Assembly: GCA_016928415.1 (NCBI GenBank)
Contig: JAFGKU010000218.1
Coordinates: forward strand, 1-42,019
Origin: Spirochaetales bacterium
GTDB taxonomy: Bacteria; Spirochaetota; Spirochaetia; SZUA-6; JAFGRV01
Reading direction: 5' to 3'
DNA: 42,019 nucleotides
The notes beneath the pieces were generated by a model that did not search any database, was not told the DNA's origin, and worked only from the letters and a program-made list of their open reading frames with translations. Below, in pieces: positions 18,084-24,819 of the stretch (position 1 is its first letter; every line of letters begins with the position of its first letter). The position numbers were made by a program, and so were the translations under genes.

Positions 18084-18296
18084 ATGAACAAAAATGAAGA
18101 ATTCAGGATTCGGGCAAGGTTGAACCAGGACGGAGAGCTTGTCCTGAAAGATATGCCGTTTAAAGCAGGTGACAGCGTGGAGCTTGTAGTCAAATACGAT
18201 TCGGAATTTTTCCCGGGTAAAGGGAATGCATTGAAGCTTTTCTCGGAAAACAAGCTGTTCAAATCAAGCCGTATAGTCTTTTCTTCAAGGGATTAA
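18084..18296 (+). CDS. Small unknown protein, antitoxin/AbrB-like N-terminal pattern
   Basis: A 70-residue protein with a good ribosome-binding site (AAGGAGGGG, 9 nt before the ATG). The segment GELVLKDMPFKAGDSVELVV recalls the beta-rich fold of AbrB-type or small antitoxin proteins, which read 'value-lpdlplkpGdkVEviv'. The C-terminus is basic and Ser-rich. No toxin gene is adjacent, so a toxin-antitoxin role is not supported. It lies 21 bp after the fusion gene and 9 bp before a membrane enzyme, so it is probably in their operon. Confidence 0.7.
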   Translation: MNKNEEFRIRARLNQDGELVLKDMPFKAGDSVELVVKYDSEFFPGKGNALKLFSENKLFKSSRIVFSSRD

Positions 18297-18305
18297 ACTA
18301 AATAA

Positions 18306-19067
18306 ATGGTTTTTGATTCAATTTATTTCATTTTTCTGGCTGTCCTTTTTGGAAGCAGCCCGCTAATATTTGTTGCCCTTCTTCTGGTTACGGCACCCTA
18401 CGGGCGGTACAATAAAAAAGGATGGGGCTTGACCCTCAATTCACGGATTGCCTGGTATCTCATGGAATTACCGGCTGTAATTACGATTTTTCTGGTTTTT
18501 ATTCTTGGAAGCCGGAATTATTTGAATTTATCCATAATCTATCTGTTAATCTGGGAAACGCATTATATTTACAGGAGTTTTATATTTCCCGGCCTTTTAA
18601 GGGGCGCTAAAAAAACATTTCCGGCAGTACTTGTCTTTTTTGCTTTTGTTTTTAATGTCATGAACGGTTTTGTTAACGGTTACTACCTGTTTGTGATTGA
18701 ACCGGCGGCATCGATACCGGATTTCCTGGCTCCCCATTTTATCATCGGGTTGGTTCTGTTCGTAACCGGACTGGGCATCAACATCCATTCGGATAAAATT
18801 ATAAGGCTTTTGAGGAAAGGCTCCGAAACAGGGTATAAAATACCTTACGGCGGATTTTTTCGTTTCGTCTCGAGCCCCAATTATATGGGAGAAATAATCG
18901 AATGGACCGGGTGGGCCGTTCTTACCTGGTCCATTCCCGGTTTGTGCTTTGCCGTATTCACTTTCTGTAATCTGGCCCCCCGGGCCGTATCAAACCATAA
19001 GTGGTATAATGAATATTTCCCGGATTATCCCAGGGAAAGGAAAATTCTTTTTCCCTTTATATTTTAG
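18306..19067 (+). CDS. Steroid 5-alpha-reductase-family membrane protein
   Basis: A 253-residue polytopic membrane protein with about six or seven hydrophobic segments. The C-terminal region matches the 3-oxo-5-alpha-steroid 4-dehydrogenase family: KIPYGGFFRFVSSPNYMGEI, then NHKWYNEYFPDYPRERK, ending with FPF. The SxPNYxGE and HKWYxxxFxxYP motifs are characteristic; in the family they bind NADPH. Members reduce the C4-C5 double bond of steroids or related unsaturated lipids; the natural substrate in this organism is unknown. No clear Shine-Dalgarno precedes ATG 18306 (AAGGGA is 17 nt away). It ends 10 bp before the phosphatase gene, in the same apparent operon. Confidence 0.87.
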   Translation: MVFDSIYFIFLAVLFGSSPLIFVALLLVTAPYGRYNKKGWGLTLNSRIAWYLMELPAVITIFLVFILGSRNYLNLSIIYLLIWETHYIYRSFIFPGLLRGAKKTFPAVLVFFAFVFNVMNGFVNGYYLFVIEPAASIPDFLAPHFIIGLVLFVTGLGINIHSDKIIRLLRKGSETGYKIPYGGFFRFVSSPNYMGEIIEWTGWAVLTWSIPGLCFAVFTFCNLAPRAVSNHKWYNEYFPDYPRERKILFPFIF

Positions 19068-19077
19068 AGGTGATCAT

Positions 19078-20349
19078 ATGAATAATATCCCGTTCGATCA
19101 AGAACGGCACATAGAAGACCTTCGTAATATCCTGGACCTGACCCGCCTGCTCGCTTCAGATCTTTCGCTTGACGAGATATTGAATATCGTGCTTGAGGCG
19201 AGTACGCGGATCATCAGGGCCGATCGTTCCAGCCTTTTCCTGCTGGATGAGGAAAACAGTGAACTGTACAGCCGGATTGCCCAGGGGTCGGAAATTTCGG
19301 AAATACGGTTTCCGGCCAACAAGGGAATCGCGGGTGCGAGTGTTTCAACCGGAAAAATCATAAATATTCCTGATTGCAGCAATGACCGGCGTTTTAACGC
19401 CGATATCGACAGCCGGACAGGATATAAAACACGGACATTGCTCTGTGCGCCTATAAGGAGTTTCGAGGGCAGGATTATCGGTGTTGTGGAGGTGTTGAAC
19501 AAGCACGAAGGGGTATTCACGGATTACGATGAATACCTGCTGGAACTTTTTGCGGCGCATGCCGGGGTAAGCATAGAACGGGCCATTCTCATTAACCATT
19601 ACATGGAAAAAATGACGCTTGAAAGCGAGATCAATATTGCCCACGAGATACAGGAATCACTCACGCCCCAATTGGCGCCATCGATTCCCGGTTATGATAT
19701 TTCATGCCTGAGCCGTCAATGTGAAAAGACGGGAGGCGATTATATTGATTTCGTGGAGCTGGAAAATTCGAAACTCGCCATCGCCATCGGTGATGCAACG
19801 GGGCACGGCCTGGGCGCCGCCCTTCTTATGCTTGTTGCCCGGAGTACGTTCCGTACCCTGCTTCTTTCGTATGAAAGCATGCCGGAACTGATAAAAATCA
19901 TGAATGAACGACTGGAAGGCGATGTAGAAGACACGCACAATCTCACTTTTTTTTATTCAGTTCTGGATTTCAAAAACCACGAACTCAAGTTTGTTAATTG
20001 CGGACAGGATACACCCCTGTTGTACCGTGCCGCCAGGGAAACGACCAGGGAACTGGGGGTAAGCAGCCTGCCTCTTGGAATAACCTTGAACGCACGCTTT
20101 GAGGAAGGGAAGCCCTTGAGTCTTGAACGGGGCGACATCCTCCTCCTTTATACAGACGGCGTAACCGAAACGATGAATGTGAAAGATGAAGAGTACGGTA
20201 TTGGCAGATTGAAAGATGTGGTTAAAAGGCATTCGAACAAAGATGCCGTGTCGATTCGGGATGCCATTCTCTGGTCTGTTTCCGATTTTGCCGGTGAGTG
20301 CCGGCAGCAGGATGATTTGAGCCTGATTGTCATAAAGCGGAATTCCTGA
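19078..20349 (+). CDS. GAF-domain PP2C/SpoIIE (RsbU-type) serine phosphatase
   Basis: A soluble 423-residue protein. After an N-terminal helix (LRNILDLTRLLASDLSLDEIL) a GAF sensor covers about residues 25-175 (RSSLFLLDEENSELYS, KGIAGASVSTG, LCAPIRS). A linker helix (SEINIAHEIQESLTPQ) leads into the PP2C-type phosphatase of the SpoIIE/RsbU family: the metal-binding Asp of GGDYIDF, IAIGDATGHGLGAALLM and LLLYTDGVTE. Such enzymes dephosphorylate anti-sigma-factor antagonists in partner-switching pathways. No cognate antagonist or anti-sigma gene is in the window. The frame is open further upstream, but ATG 19078 with AGAGGTGAT before it is the natural start. Confidence 0.92.
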   Translation: MNNIPFDQERHIEDLRNILDLTRLLASDLSLDEILNIVLEASTRIIRADRSSLFLLDEENSELYSRIAQGSEISEIRFPANKGIAGASVSTGKIINIPDCSNDRRFNADIDSRTGYKTRTLLCAPIRSFEGRIIGVVEVLNKHEGVFTDYDEYLLELFAAHAGVSIERAILINHYMEKMTLESEINIAHEIQESLTPQLAPSIPGYDISCLSRQCEKTGGDYIDFVELENSKLAIAIGDATGHGLGAALLMLVARSTFRTLLLSYESMPELIKIMNERLEGDVEDTHNLTFFYSVLDFKNHELKFVNCGQDTPLLYRAARETTRELGVSSLPLGITLNARFEEGKPLSLERGDILLLYTDGVTETMNVKDEEYGIGRLKDVVKRHSNKDAVSIRDAILWSVSDFAGECRQQDDLSLIVIKRNS

Positions 20350-20465
20350 TTACTGCCACGAAGATTTCTAGTTGAAGATATTGCCTGGGAATGTTTAAAA
20401 TAAATTCAAAACCATCTATTGATTTTAACTCATTTTATTTAAACTAGAAAGCTTCGTGGCAGTAA
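20350..20465. mobile_element. 116-bp MITE-like element with 24-bp inverted ends
   Basis: Left arm 20350-20373 (begins TTACTGCCACGAAG) and right arm 20442-20465 are inverted copies matching at 23 of 24 positions, enclosing 68 bp of AT-rich DNA with no reading frame. Both ends include a TA dinucleotide (20351-20352, 20463-20464), which is what Tc1/mariner-IS630-type elements duplicate. It sits immediately after the TGA of the phosphatase gene. There is no T-run after the right arm, so it does not look like a simple terminator, although the RNA would form a long hairpin on either strand. No transposase of this family is in the window. Confidence 0.6.
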
Positions 20466-20516
20466 ATCCTTGATAATATACCCCACCCCCATTAAAAACT
20501 GAAATATTTTCAAATT

Positions 20517-20560
20517 ATACCTTAATATTATTAATATTGATATTGACATTATTAAGGTAT
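20517..20560. promoter_or_regulatory. 11-bp inverted repeat and promoter before DUF2089 gene
   Basis: ATACCTTAATA (20517-20527) and TATTAAGGTAT (20550-20560) are perfect inverted copies, 22 bp apart. A perfect -35 TTGACA (20543-20548) sits just before the right arm, with a weak -10 TAGCTT at 20566-20571. An operator for the HTH-containing DUF2089 protein encoded next (autoregulation) is a natural guess. Confidence 0.45.
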
Positions 20561-20590
20561 TTTTTTAGCTTTATGGAGAGAGGAGGTGAA

Positions 20591-20950
20591 ATGAAGGATA
20601 TTATGGGGGCCTGCCCTGTCTGTCAAAAGGAATTATTTGTTACGGAATACCATTGCCCGGAATGCGATATCACATTCAAAGGGCATTTCAAGCGTTGTGA
20701 TCTCTGTAATTTACCCGAAGACCTTATCTATTTTGTAAAAGTATTTTTAAAAGCCGAGGGTAATCTAAAAGAAGTGGAAAAAAACATCGGGATTTCGTAT
20801 CCCACGATAAAATCACGTCTTGCCAGGATCAACCAGATTTTATCGCTGGGAAAATTCAAGGATCTTTTGAAGGCGGATGACAGGCTTGCCCTGTTAATGG
20901 ACTTCAAGGAGGGCAAAATCTCCATGGAAGACCTGATGGACCTGATATAA
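20591..20950 (+). CDS. DUF2089-family zinc-ribbon/HTH regulator
   Basis: A 119-residue protein with an N-terminal zinc-ribbon-like part containing two CxxC pairs and a third (CPVCQ, CPEC, CDLCNLP), then a helix-turn-helix-like region (VEKNIGISYPTIKSRLARI) and a C-terminal LMDFKEGKISMEDLMDLI segment. This layout is that of DUF2089 proteins, thought to be transcriptional regulators. The start is ATG 20591, 2 nt after AGGAGGTGA; the open frame reaches back to 20537 but lacks a ribosome-binding site there. The following gene encodes a DUF4097 protein whose tail carries a similar EGKIS-E motif, so the two probably act together in an envelope-stress-type system. Confidence 0.85.
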   Translation: MKDIMGACPVCQKELFVTEYHCPECDITFKGHFKRCDLCNLPEDLIYFVKVFLKAEGNLKEVEKNIGISYPTIKSRLARINQILSLGKFKDLLKADDRLALLMDFKEGKISMEDLMDLI

Positions 20951-20953
20951 AAA

Positions 20954-20996
20954 GCCGGGATCATCAGTAAATCGGCAATTTCAGATGAATCCCGGC
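20954..20996. promoter_or_regulatory. Hairpin between DUF2089 and DUF4097 genes
   Basis: GCCGGGATCATC (20954-20965) pairs with GATGAATCCCGGC (20984-20996) with a one-base bulge. No T-run follows on the plus strand, so it is not a standard terminator for this transcript; it may stabilise mRNA ends or lower expression of the downstream gene. Confidence 0.45.
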
Positions 20997-21052
20997 AAAT
21001 AGAAGAACCGGCCGCTTTGGCAACCGGAAACAACCGCATTGGGAGGAAATAA

Positions 21053-22144
21053 ATGCAATCAAATTATAATTTATCTATTGAAAAAGGAAAAGAGGTATTA
21101 ATACAGGGAAACAACAATCATATAGAAATAGTCGGCGAAGAAATTGAATCCCCGTTCGTCAGCGTAGAATCGGCAAATGACTTCTGTTGTATGGAAACAG
21201 GGGAGGAGAAGGAAGGGGACAAGGATATAAGCAGCGCCCTTGAAATTCTCGATGAAGATAAAATGTTTATCCGGCTTAAACAGGACATGTTCAAGCATTA
21301 CGTTTTCCATTTTCCCGCGTCATGGGAACAACGGCTCTCCATCGAGTTGAGTAACGGGAAAATATTCCTGAAGAATATAAACGGTGCCCTGAAGGCACGC
21401 TCTTCCAATGGAAGTGTTGAAATGGAAAACATTTCCGGCGATATAACTTCGATAAGTTCAAACGGTTCTGTCCGGGGTAACAAGGTGACGGGAACGATCG
21501 ATATATCGGCGTCAAACGGCAGGGTTGTCCTTCGGGAGTCATTTTTCAACAGCGGATCGATTAAAAGCGGTAACGGTAAAATTTCCCTGCAGCTTGACGG
21601 CGCCGGTGCCGGGAATGTGAATTTGTTTTCGGGAAACGGCAGGATAAAACTCGCACTGAAGGATGATCTGAACGGATTGATCAAGGTTCAGACACGGGGA
21701 AAACTGGTAAACCACCTGGAAGGGTATACCGTCATGACGGATAAAGATATAACGACACTGAAAAAAGGCGATGGGGATTACCAGATTTATATTGCCAACT
21801 TTTCAGGCGGCGTCCGCCTGATGGGATATGATGATTTTGACAAGAAATGGCCGGATGAAGATTTTGAATTCAGGTTTGAAACGGAATTCAATCCCGGCGA
21901 TTTTTTTGAACATATTTTTCATCATGGCTTCGGCCGCGGTTTCCCGGGATTCATCCATAAAATCATCCGCATGGGAGATAAATTCGGTAAAATGGGTGAG
22001 GAAATGTCCCGAAATTTCTGGGAATCCAAACCGGAAAAAGAGGAGCATGAGGAAGAGATTCGAATGGTGCTGACAATGCTGAAGGAAGGTAAAATATCAA
22101 CCGAGGAGGCGGAGCGGCTGATCAACGCCATTAAGTCCAAATAA
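21053..22144 (+). CDS. DUF4097/YvlB-like beta-repeat protein with SHOCT-like tail
   Basis: A 363-residue protein. The middle (about residues 95-235) is a series of short beta-strand repeats typical of DUF4097, a putative adhesin-like beta-helix: IELSNGKIFLKNINGALKAR, SSNGSVEMENISGDITSI, SSNGSVRGNKVTGTIDI, SASNGRVVL. The C-terminal segment EEEIRMVLTMLKEGKISTEEAERLINAI is the SHOCT-like tail also found in Bacillus YvlB. No signal peptide is visible, so it is probably cytoplasmic or peripheral. GGGAGGAAAT gives a good start at ATG 21053. Forms a pair with the DUF2089 regulator; ends 6 bp from the convergent fur gene. Confidence 0.87.
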   Translation: MQSNYNLSIEKGKEVLIQGNNNHIEIVGEEIESPFVSVESANDFCCMETGEEKEGDKDISSALEILDEDKMFIRLKQDMFKHYVFHFPASWEQRLSIELSNGKIFLKNINGALKARSSNGSVEMENISGDITSISSNGSVRGNKVTGTIDISASNGRVVLRESFFNSGSIKSGNGKISLQLDGAGAGNVNLFSGNGRIKLALKDDLNGLIKVQTRGKLVNHLEGYTVMTDKDITTLKKGDGDYQIYIANFSGGVRLMGYDDFDKKWPDEDFEFRFETEFNPGDFFEHIFHHGFGRGFPGFIHKIIRMGDKFGKMGEEMSRNFWESKPEKEEHEEEIRMVLTMLKEGKISTEEAERLINAIKSK

Positions 22145-22150
22145 CGGGAA

Positions 22151-22606
22151 TTATTTGGACCTGCACTTGCTGCAGAGACCAAGGAAATTGATGATATGGT
22201 TGTCTATTAAGAATTTGTATTTTTTTGACAGGCCGGATTCTGTCTTGGCAATATAGGTGAGTTCGTCTTCCATGAAATCTGAATAATCTATGATTGTCCT
22301 GCAGTTCCGGCATATTAGATGGTGGTGGTGTTTCTTCGTGCTGTATTCTTCGGTAAGTTCGTATTTCGCCTTGCCGTGTCCGAATTCGAATTTTGCCGCT
22401 ATGCCCGTTTGTTCAAGCAGTTCAAGCGTCCTGTAAACCGTCGTCAGCCCTATATTGGGGAATTGGGGATGTAGCACCATGTAGATGTCTTCGGCGCTCA
22501 GGTGCTTGACGTTTTTATAAAGGACATTGATTATGGCTCTTCTGCCGGTAGTCATCCTGAATCCGGACGACGCCAGTTTTTTCTCCCACTTATGATTCTC
22601 TTTCAT
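22151..22606 (-). CDS. Fur-family transcriptional regulator (Fur/PerR/Zur type)
   Basis: A 151-residue metal-dependent repressor. The winged-helix part includes FRMTTGRRAIINVLY and LTTVYRTLELLEQTGI (recognition helix). The regulatory site has the KKHHHHLICRNC segment and the structural zinc pairs CRNC and CSKC. Metal specificity (iron, peroxide or zinc) cannot be told from these residues; the nearby ferritin-VIT gene favours iron or peroxide. It has a strong promoter (22650-22622) and an AATGAGGAGCC ribosome-binding site. Confidence 0.93.
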   Translation of the reverse strand: MKENHKWEKKLASSGFRMTTGRRAIINVLYKNVKHLSAEDIYMVLHPQFPNIGLTTVYRTLELLEQTGIAAKFEFGHGKAKYELTEEYSTKKHHHHLICRNCRTIIDYSDFMEDELTYIAKTESGLSKKYKFLIDNHIINFLGLCSKCRSK

Positions 22607-22621
22607 TGGCTCCTCATTCGC

Positions 22622-22650
22622 ACTATAGGCTGCGACTGGTTAAGTGTCAA
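22622..22650 (-). promoter_or_regulatory. Promoter of the Fur-family gene
   Basis: On the minus strand: TTGACA (22650-22645, perfect), 17 bp, TATAGT (22627-22622, five of six). The ATG at 22606 is about 10 nt past the expected start point, with GAGGAG within that short leader. Confidence 0.8.
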
Positions 22651-22670
22651 GAAGAAGGAAAAATAATTGT

Positions 22671-23372
22671 CTACCATATGCCCGGAATCAAGCGGAACCG
22701 GACTTTTTCGGCGTATTCCTTGTAACCGGGAAGCTCGTTCATCAGGGTCGTATCTTCCCTGCAGGTTCTTATCACAAAGACAATAATGATCAGAATGGAA
22801 AAGCTTTCAGCAATGAACGAGCCCAGCGCCAGCGGCAAAGAGAGCATAAGTATAATAATGCCGCTGTACATGGGATGACGGACAAAGCGGTAGGGACCTG
22901 TGCTGATGACATGGTGCCCGCGGTCTTTCTGGATTCTTACCACTTCCGAAGCATACGTGTTTTCCCCGTGGACCCTGAATATTATCAGCATGACAGGCAG
23001 GAACATTGCAAAACCGGTAATTTGTACGGGAAGGGGAACGGGGAGCCACCTGAAACGTACGGCATCCAGGCCGCAGGTAATGATCATGGCGATTAGCAGG
23101 ATACTGTAAAGCAGGAGCAGGCCTTTATCCCAGGATTTCCCTTCTTTTTTTTTCTCTGCCCGCTCCTTGAGCAGGGCGGGATCATATTTTTTGAGCCAGA
23201 GAATAAATGCCGTAACGGCAGACAGGTAAATTCCGATGAGAACCCAGGCTTCAACCCAGAACAGGGTTCCCGCGGGAAGAAAGAAGGCTGTTAACATAAT
23301 GATGAGGCCGGATAGAATTCGTAATACTTTTTTAATTGTCTTTTTTATTTTACCCCCGGTAATGGTTTCCAT
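22671..23372 (-). CDS. ICMT-like membrane protein (isoprenylcysteine methyltransferase family)
   Basis: A 233-residue membrane protein with several hydrophobic segments. The C-terminal half contains VISTGPYRFVRHPMYSGIII, the RHPxYxG motif of the isoprenylcysteine carboxyl methyltransferase / phospholipid N-methyltransferase group, and the acidic KEDTTLMNELPGYKEY-like segment (CREDTTLMNELPGYKEYAEK). In bacteria such proteins methylate lipids or other small hydrophobic acceptors; the acceptor here is unknown. The start is taken at ATG 23372, because an upstream frame extension to 23408 would lie inside the promoter. No Shine-Dalgarno precedes it; the -10 ends 7 bp before. Confidence 0.85.
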   Translation of the reverse strand: METITGGKIKKTIKKVLRILSGLIIMLTAFFLPAGTLFWVEAWVLIGIYLSAVTAFILWLKKYDPALLKERAEKKKEGKSWDKGLLLLYSILLIAMIITCGLDAVRFRWLPVPLPVQITGFAMFLPVMLIIFRVHGENTYASEVVRIQKDRGHHVISTGPYRFVRHPMYSGIIILMLSLPLALGSFIAESFSILIIIVFVIRTCREDTTLMNELPGYKEYAEKVRFRLIPGIW

Positions 23373-23379
23373 TCTTACA

Positions 23380-23408
23380 TTATTATGATAGCCTGAATTC
23401 AAAGTCAA
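23380..23408 (-). promoter_or_regulatory. Promoter of the ICMT-like gene, leaderless
   Basis: On the minus strand: TTGACT (23408-23403), 17 bp, TAATAA (23385-23380). The ATG at 23372 begins 7 bp downstream, where transcription should start. Confidence 0.55.
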
Positions 23409-23452
23409 GCCGTTTCTGTCCGGTTCGGCTTTAAACCGTAAAGGATGAGGTC

Positions 23453-24325
23453 GTGAAGTACAATAAAACGCTTTTAAAAATGCAGAGGAATGAAATCACG
23501 GAATACCATATCTATTTGAAAATCGCGCGGACGATCAAAGATGAAGCCAATAAAAAAATTCTTACCGAAATTGCCGAGGATGAACACAGGCATTACCATA
23601 AACTCCTCAAAATCACACAGAAAGAGGTGAAACCGAACAGGGTTAAAATCTGGTTTTACTACCTGATCTCCATAGTTTTAGGACTTTCGTTCGGGTTAAA
23701 GTTGATGGAAAAAGGCGAGTCCCTGGCTTCCTCGCTGTATGATTCCGATTCATTCGGCGATATCGAGTTAAAATCGCTGAGCCTTGATGAACAGAGGCAC
23801 GAAAAGAGTTTGTTGAACATTTTATCCGAGGAGCGCCTCGAGTATGCCGGCTCCATTGTGCTTGGATTGAATGACGCCCTGGTTGAGTTGACGGGCGCCC
23901 TGGCCGGTTTAACCTTTGCCCTTCAAAATAACAAGCAGATAGCCCTGGCCGGACTGGTCACGGGATTTGCCGCATCGCTGTCGATGGCTGCATCGGGGTA
24001 TTTATCCTCAAAGGAGGAGGCCGGGGAAAACGGCGGTAAAAATCCCCTCAAGGCCGCGCTCTATACGGGAATAACGTACGTTATTACGGTAATCCTGCTT
24101 ATCTTCCCGTTTTTTGTTTTCCTCACCAATCCTTTCATTGCCTTGGGTGTTACCCTGGCAATTGCATTGGTCATTATTTTCCTCTACACGTTCTATATCA
24201 CTACCGCAAAGGGATTGAAATTTTTCCGGCGCTTTACTGAAATGGCCGTGATATCCTTAGTCGTAGCGGTAATTAGTTTTTTTGCCGGTCTTGGTCTTAA
24301 AATCTTTTTGGGAATCGATGCTTGA
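23453..24325 (+). CDS. Ferritin-like/VIT-domain iron (or manganese) transporter
   Basis: A 290-residue fusion of an N-terminal ferritin-like helical domain (about residues 1-135) and a C-terminal VIT1/CCC1 membrane domain. The first part has carboxylate/His positions of a di-iron site, e.g. NEITEYHIY, EIAEDEHRHYHKLL and LDEQRHEKSL. The second part starts with VLGLNDALVELTGALAGLTFA, the characteristic VIT helix, and has about five membrane spans. In rhizobia the similar protein MbfA exports iron. So this should oxidise or sense Fe2+ and pump it out of the cytoplasm. GTG start with GGATGAGGT upstream. It faces the NifX-like gene, which ends 9 bp away. Confidence 0.9.
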   Translation: MKYNKTLLKMQRNEITEYHIYLKIARTIKDEANKKILTEIAEDEHRHYHKLLKITQKEVKPNRVKIWFYYLISIVLGLSFGLKLMEKGESLASSLYDSDSFGDIELKSLSLDEQRHEKSLLNILSEERLEYAGSIVLGLNDALVELTGALAGLTFALQNNKQIALAGLVTGFAASLSMAASGYLSSKEEAGENGGKNPLKAALYTGITYVITVILLIFPFFVFLTNPFIALGVTLAIALVIIFLYTFYITTAKGLKFFRRFTEMAVISLVVAVISFFAGLGLKIFLGIDA

Positions 24326-24333
24326 AAAGTATT

Positions 24334-24714
24334 CTAGTGATGCCCGCCGCCGCAGGTCATGTTTTCCGTCATTTTTTCCAGGTTCCCTGCAACCAGTTCA
24401 TTGAGGGCTGACCTGTTGTCGGTATGATCGCTGTCATAATAGATATCGATGCCCGCATCCATAAAACCCATAAGCGGTCTTCTGCCCATGCCTCCCGCGA
24501 TAAGGGCCGTTACTTTATTTGAAGCGAGGATATTCACCGGAACCAGGCATCCCCCGTTTGAATGTTCCTGATTCGGGATGACGGATACGCCGGTGATTTC
24601 TCCGTCTTTTAAGTCAATGATTGTAAAAACATCGCAATGCCCGAAATGGGCGGAACGCTGGCCATCCAGGCCCCCCGTTCCAACCGAAGGGATGGCGACT
24701 CTGCCGTTTTTCAT
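24334..24714 (-). CDS. NifX/NifB-type dinitrogenase iron-molybdenum cofactor-binding domain protein
   Basis: A 126-residue single-domain protein of the NifX/NafY/YjiA-type 'dinitrogenase iron-molybdenum cofactor' family. It has RVAIPSVG at the start, SAHFGHCDVFTIID, the GGCLVPVNILASN region and GGMGRRPLMGFMDAGIDIYY. The end is CGGGHH, a possible metal-binding tail. Outside nitrogen fixers such proteins are thought to bind or carry Fe-S or metal clusters; no nif gene is in the window. A good ribosome-binding site (GAAAGGA) precedes the ATG. Confidence 0.9.
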   Translation of the reverse strand: MKNGRVAIPSVGTGGLDGQRSAHFGHCDVFTIIDLKDGEITGVSVIPNQEHSNGGCLVPVNILASNKVTALIAGGMGRRPLMGFMDAGIDIYYDSDHTDNRSALNELVAGNLEKMTENMTCGGGHH

Positions 24715-24762
24715 ATAACTGTCCTTTCAAAGAAATTAATGAAAATGGTTTCCAATACTGCT

Positions 24763-24791
24763 AATGTACATTATATTACCTGAATTGTCAA
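24763..24791 (-). promoter_or_regulatory. Promoter of the NifX-like gene
   Basis: On the minus strand: TTGACA (24791-24786), 17 bp, TACATT (24768-24763). A perfect TATAAT (24775-24770) also lies here but has no -35 at proper distance. The leader would be about 40 nt with a normal ribosome-binding site. Confidence 0.5.
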
Positions 24792-24819
24792 GTATCCTTC
24801 AATATCAGCCTTGTAAACT

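Noticed and set aside
18084-18296. Toxin-antitoxin module
   Set aside because: The small protein has an antitoxin-like pattern, but the neighbours are a metabolic fusion enzyme and a membrane reductase, not a toxin.
20350-20465. Rho-independent terminator of the phosphatase operon
   Set aside because: The inverted arms are 24 bp with a 68-nt loop and no T-run follows, so it does not have the form of an intrinsic terminator; a MITE-like element fits better.
24334-24714. Part of a nitrogen-fixation cluster
   Set aside because: The NifX/NifB-type domain is widespread in organisms that do not fix nitrogen, and no nifHDK or nifB core gene is present.
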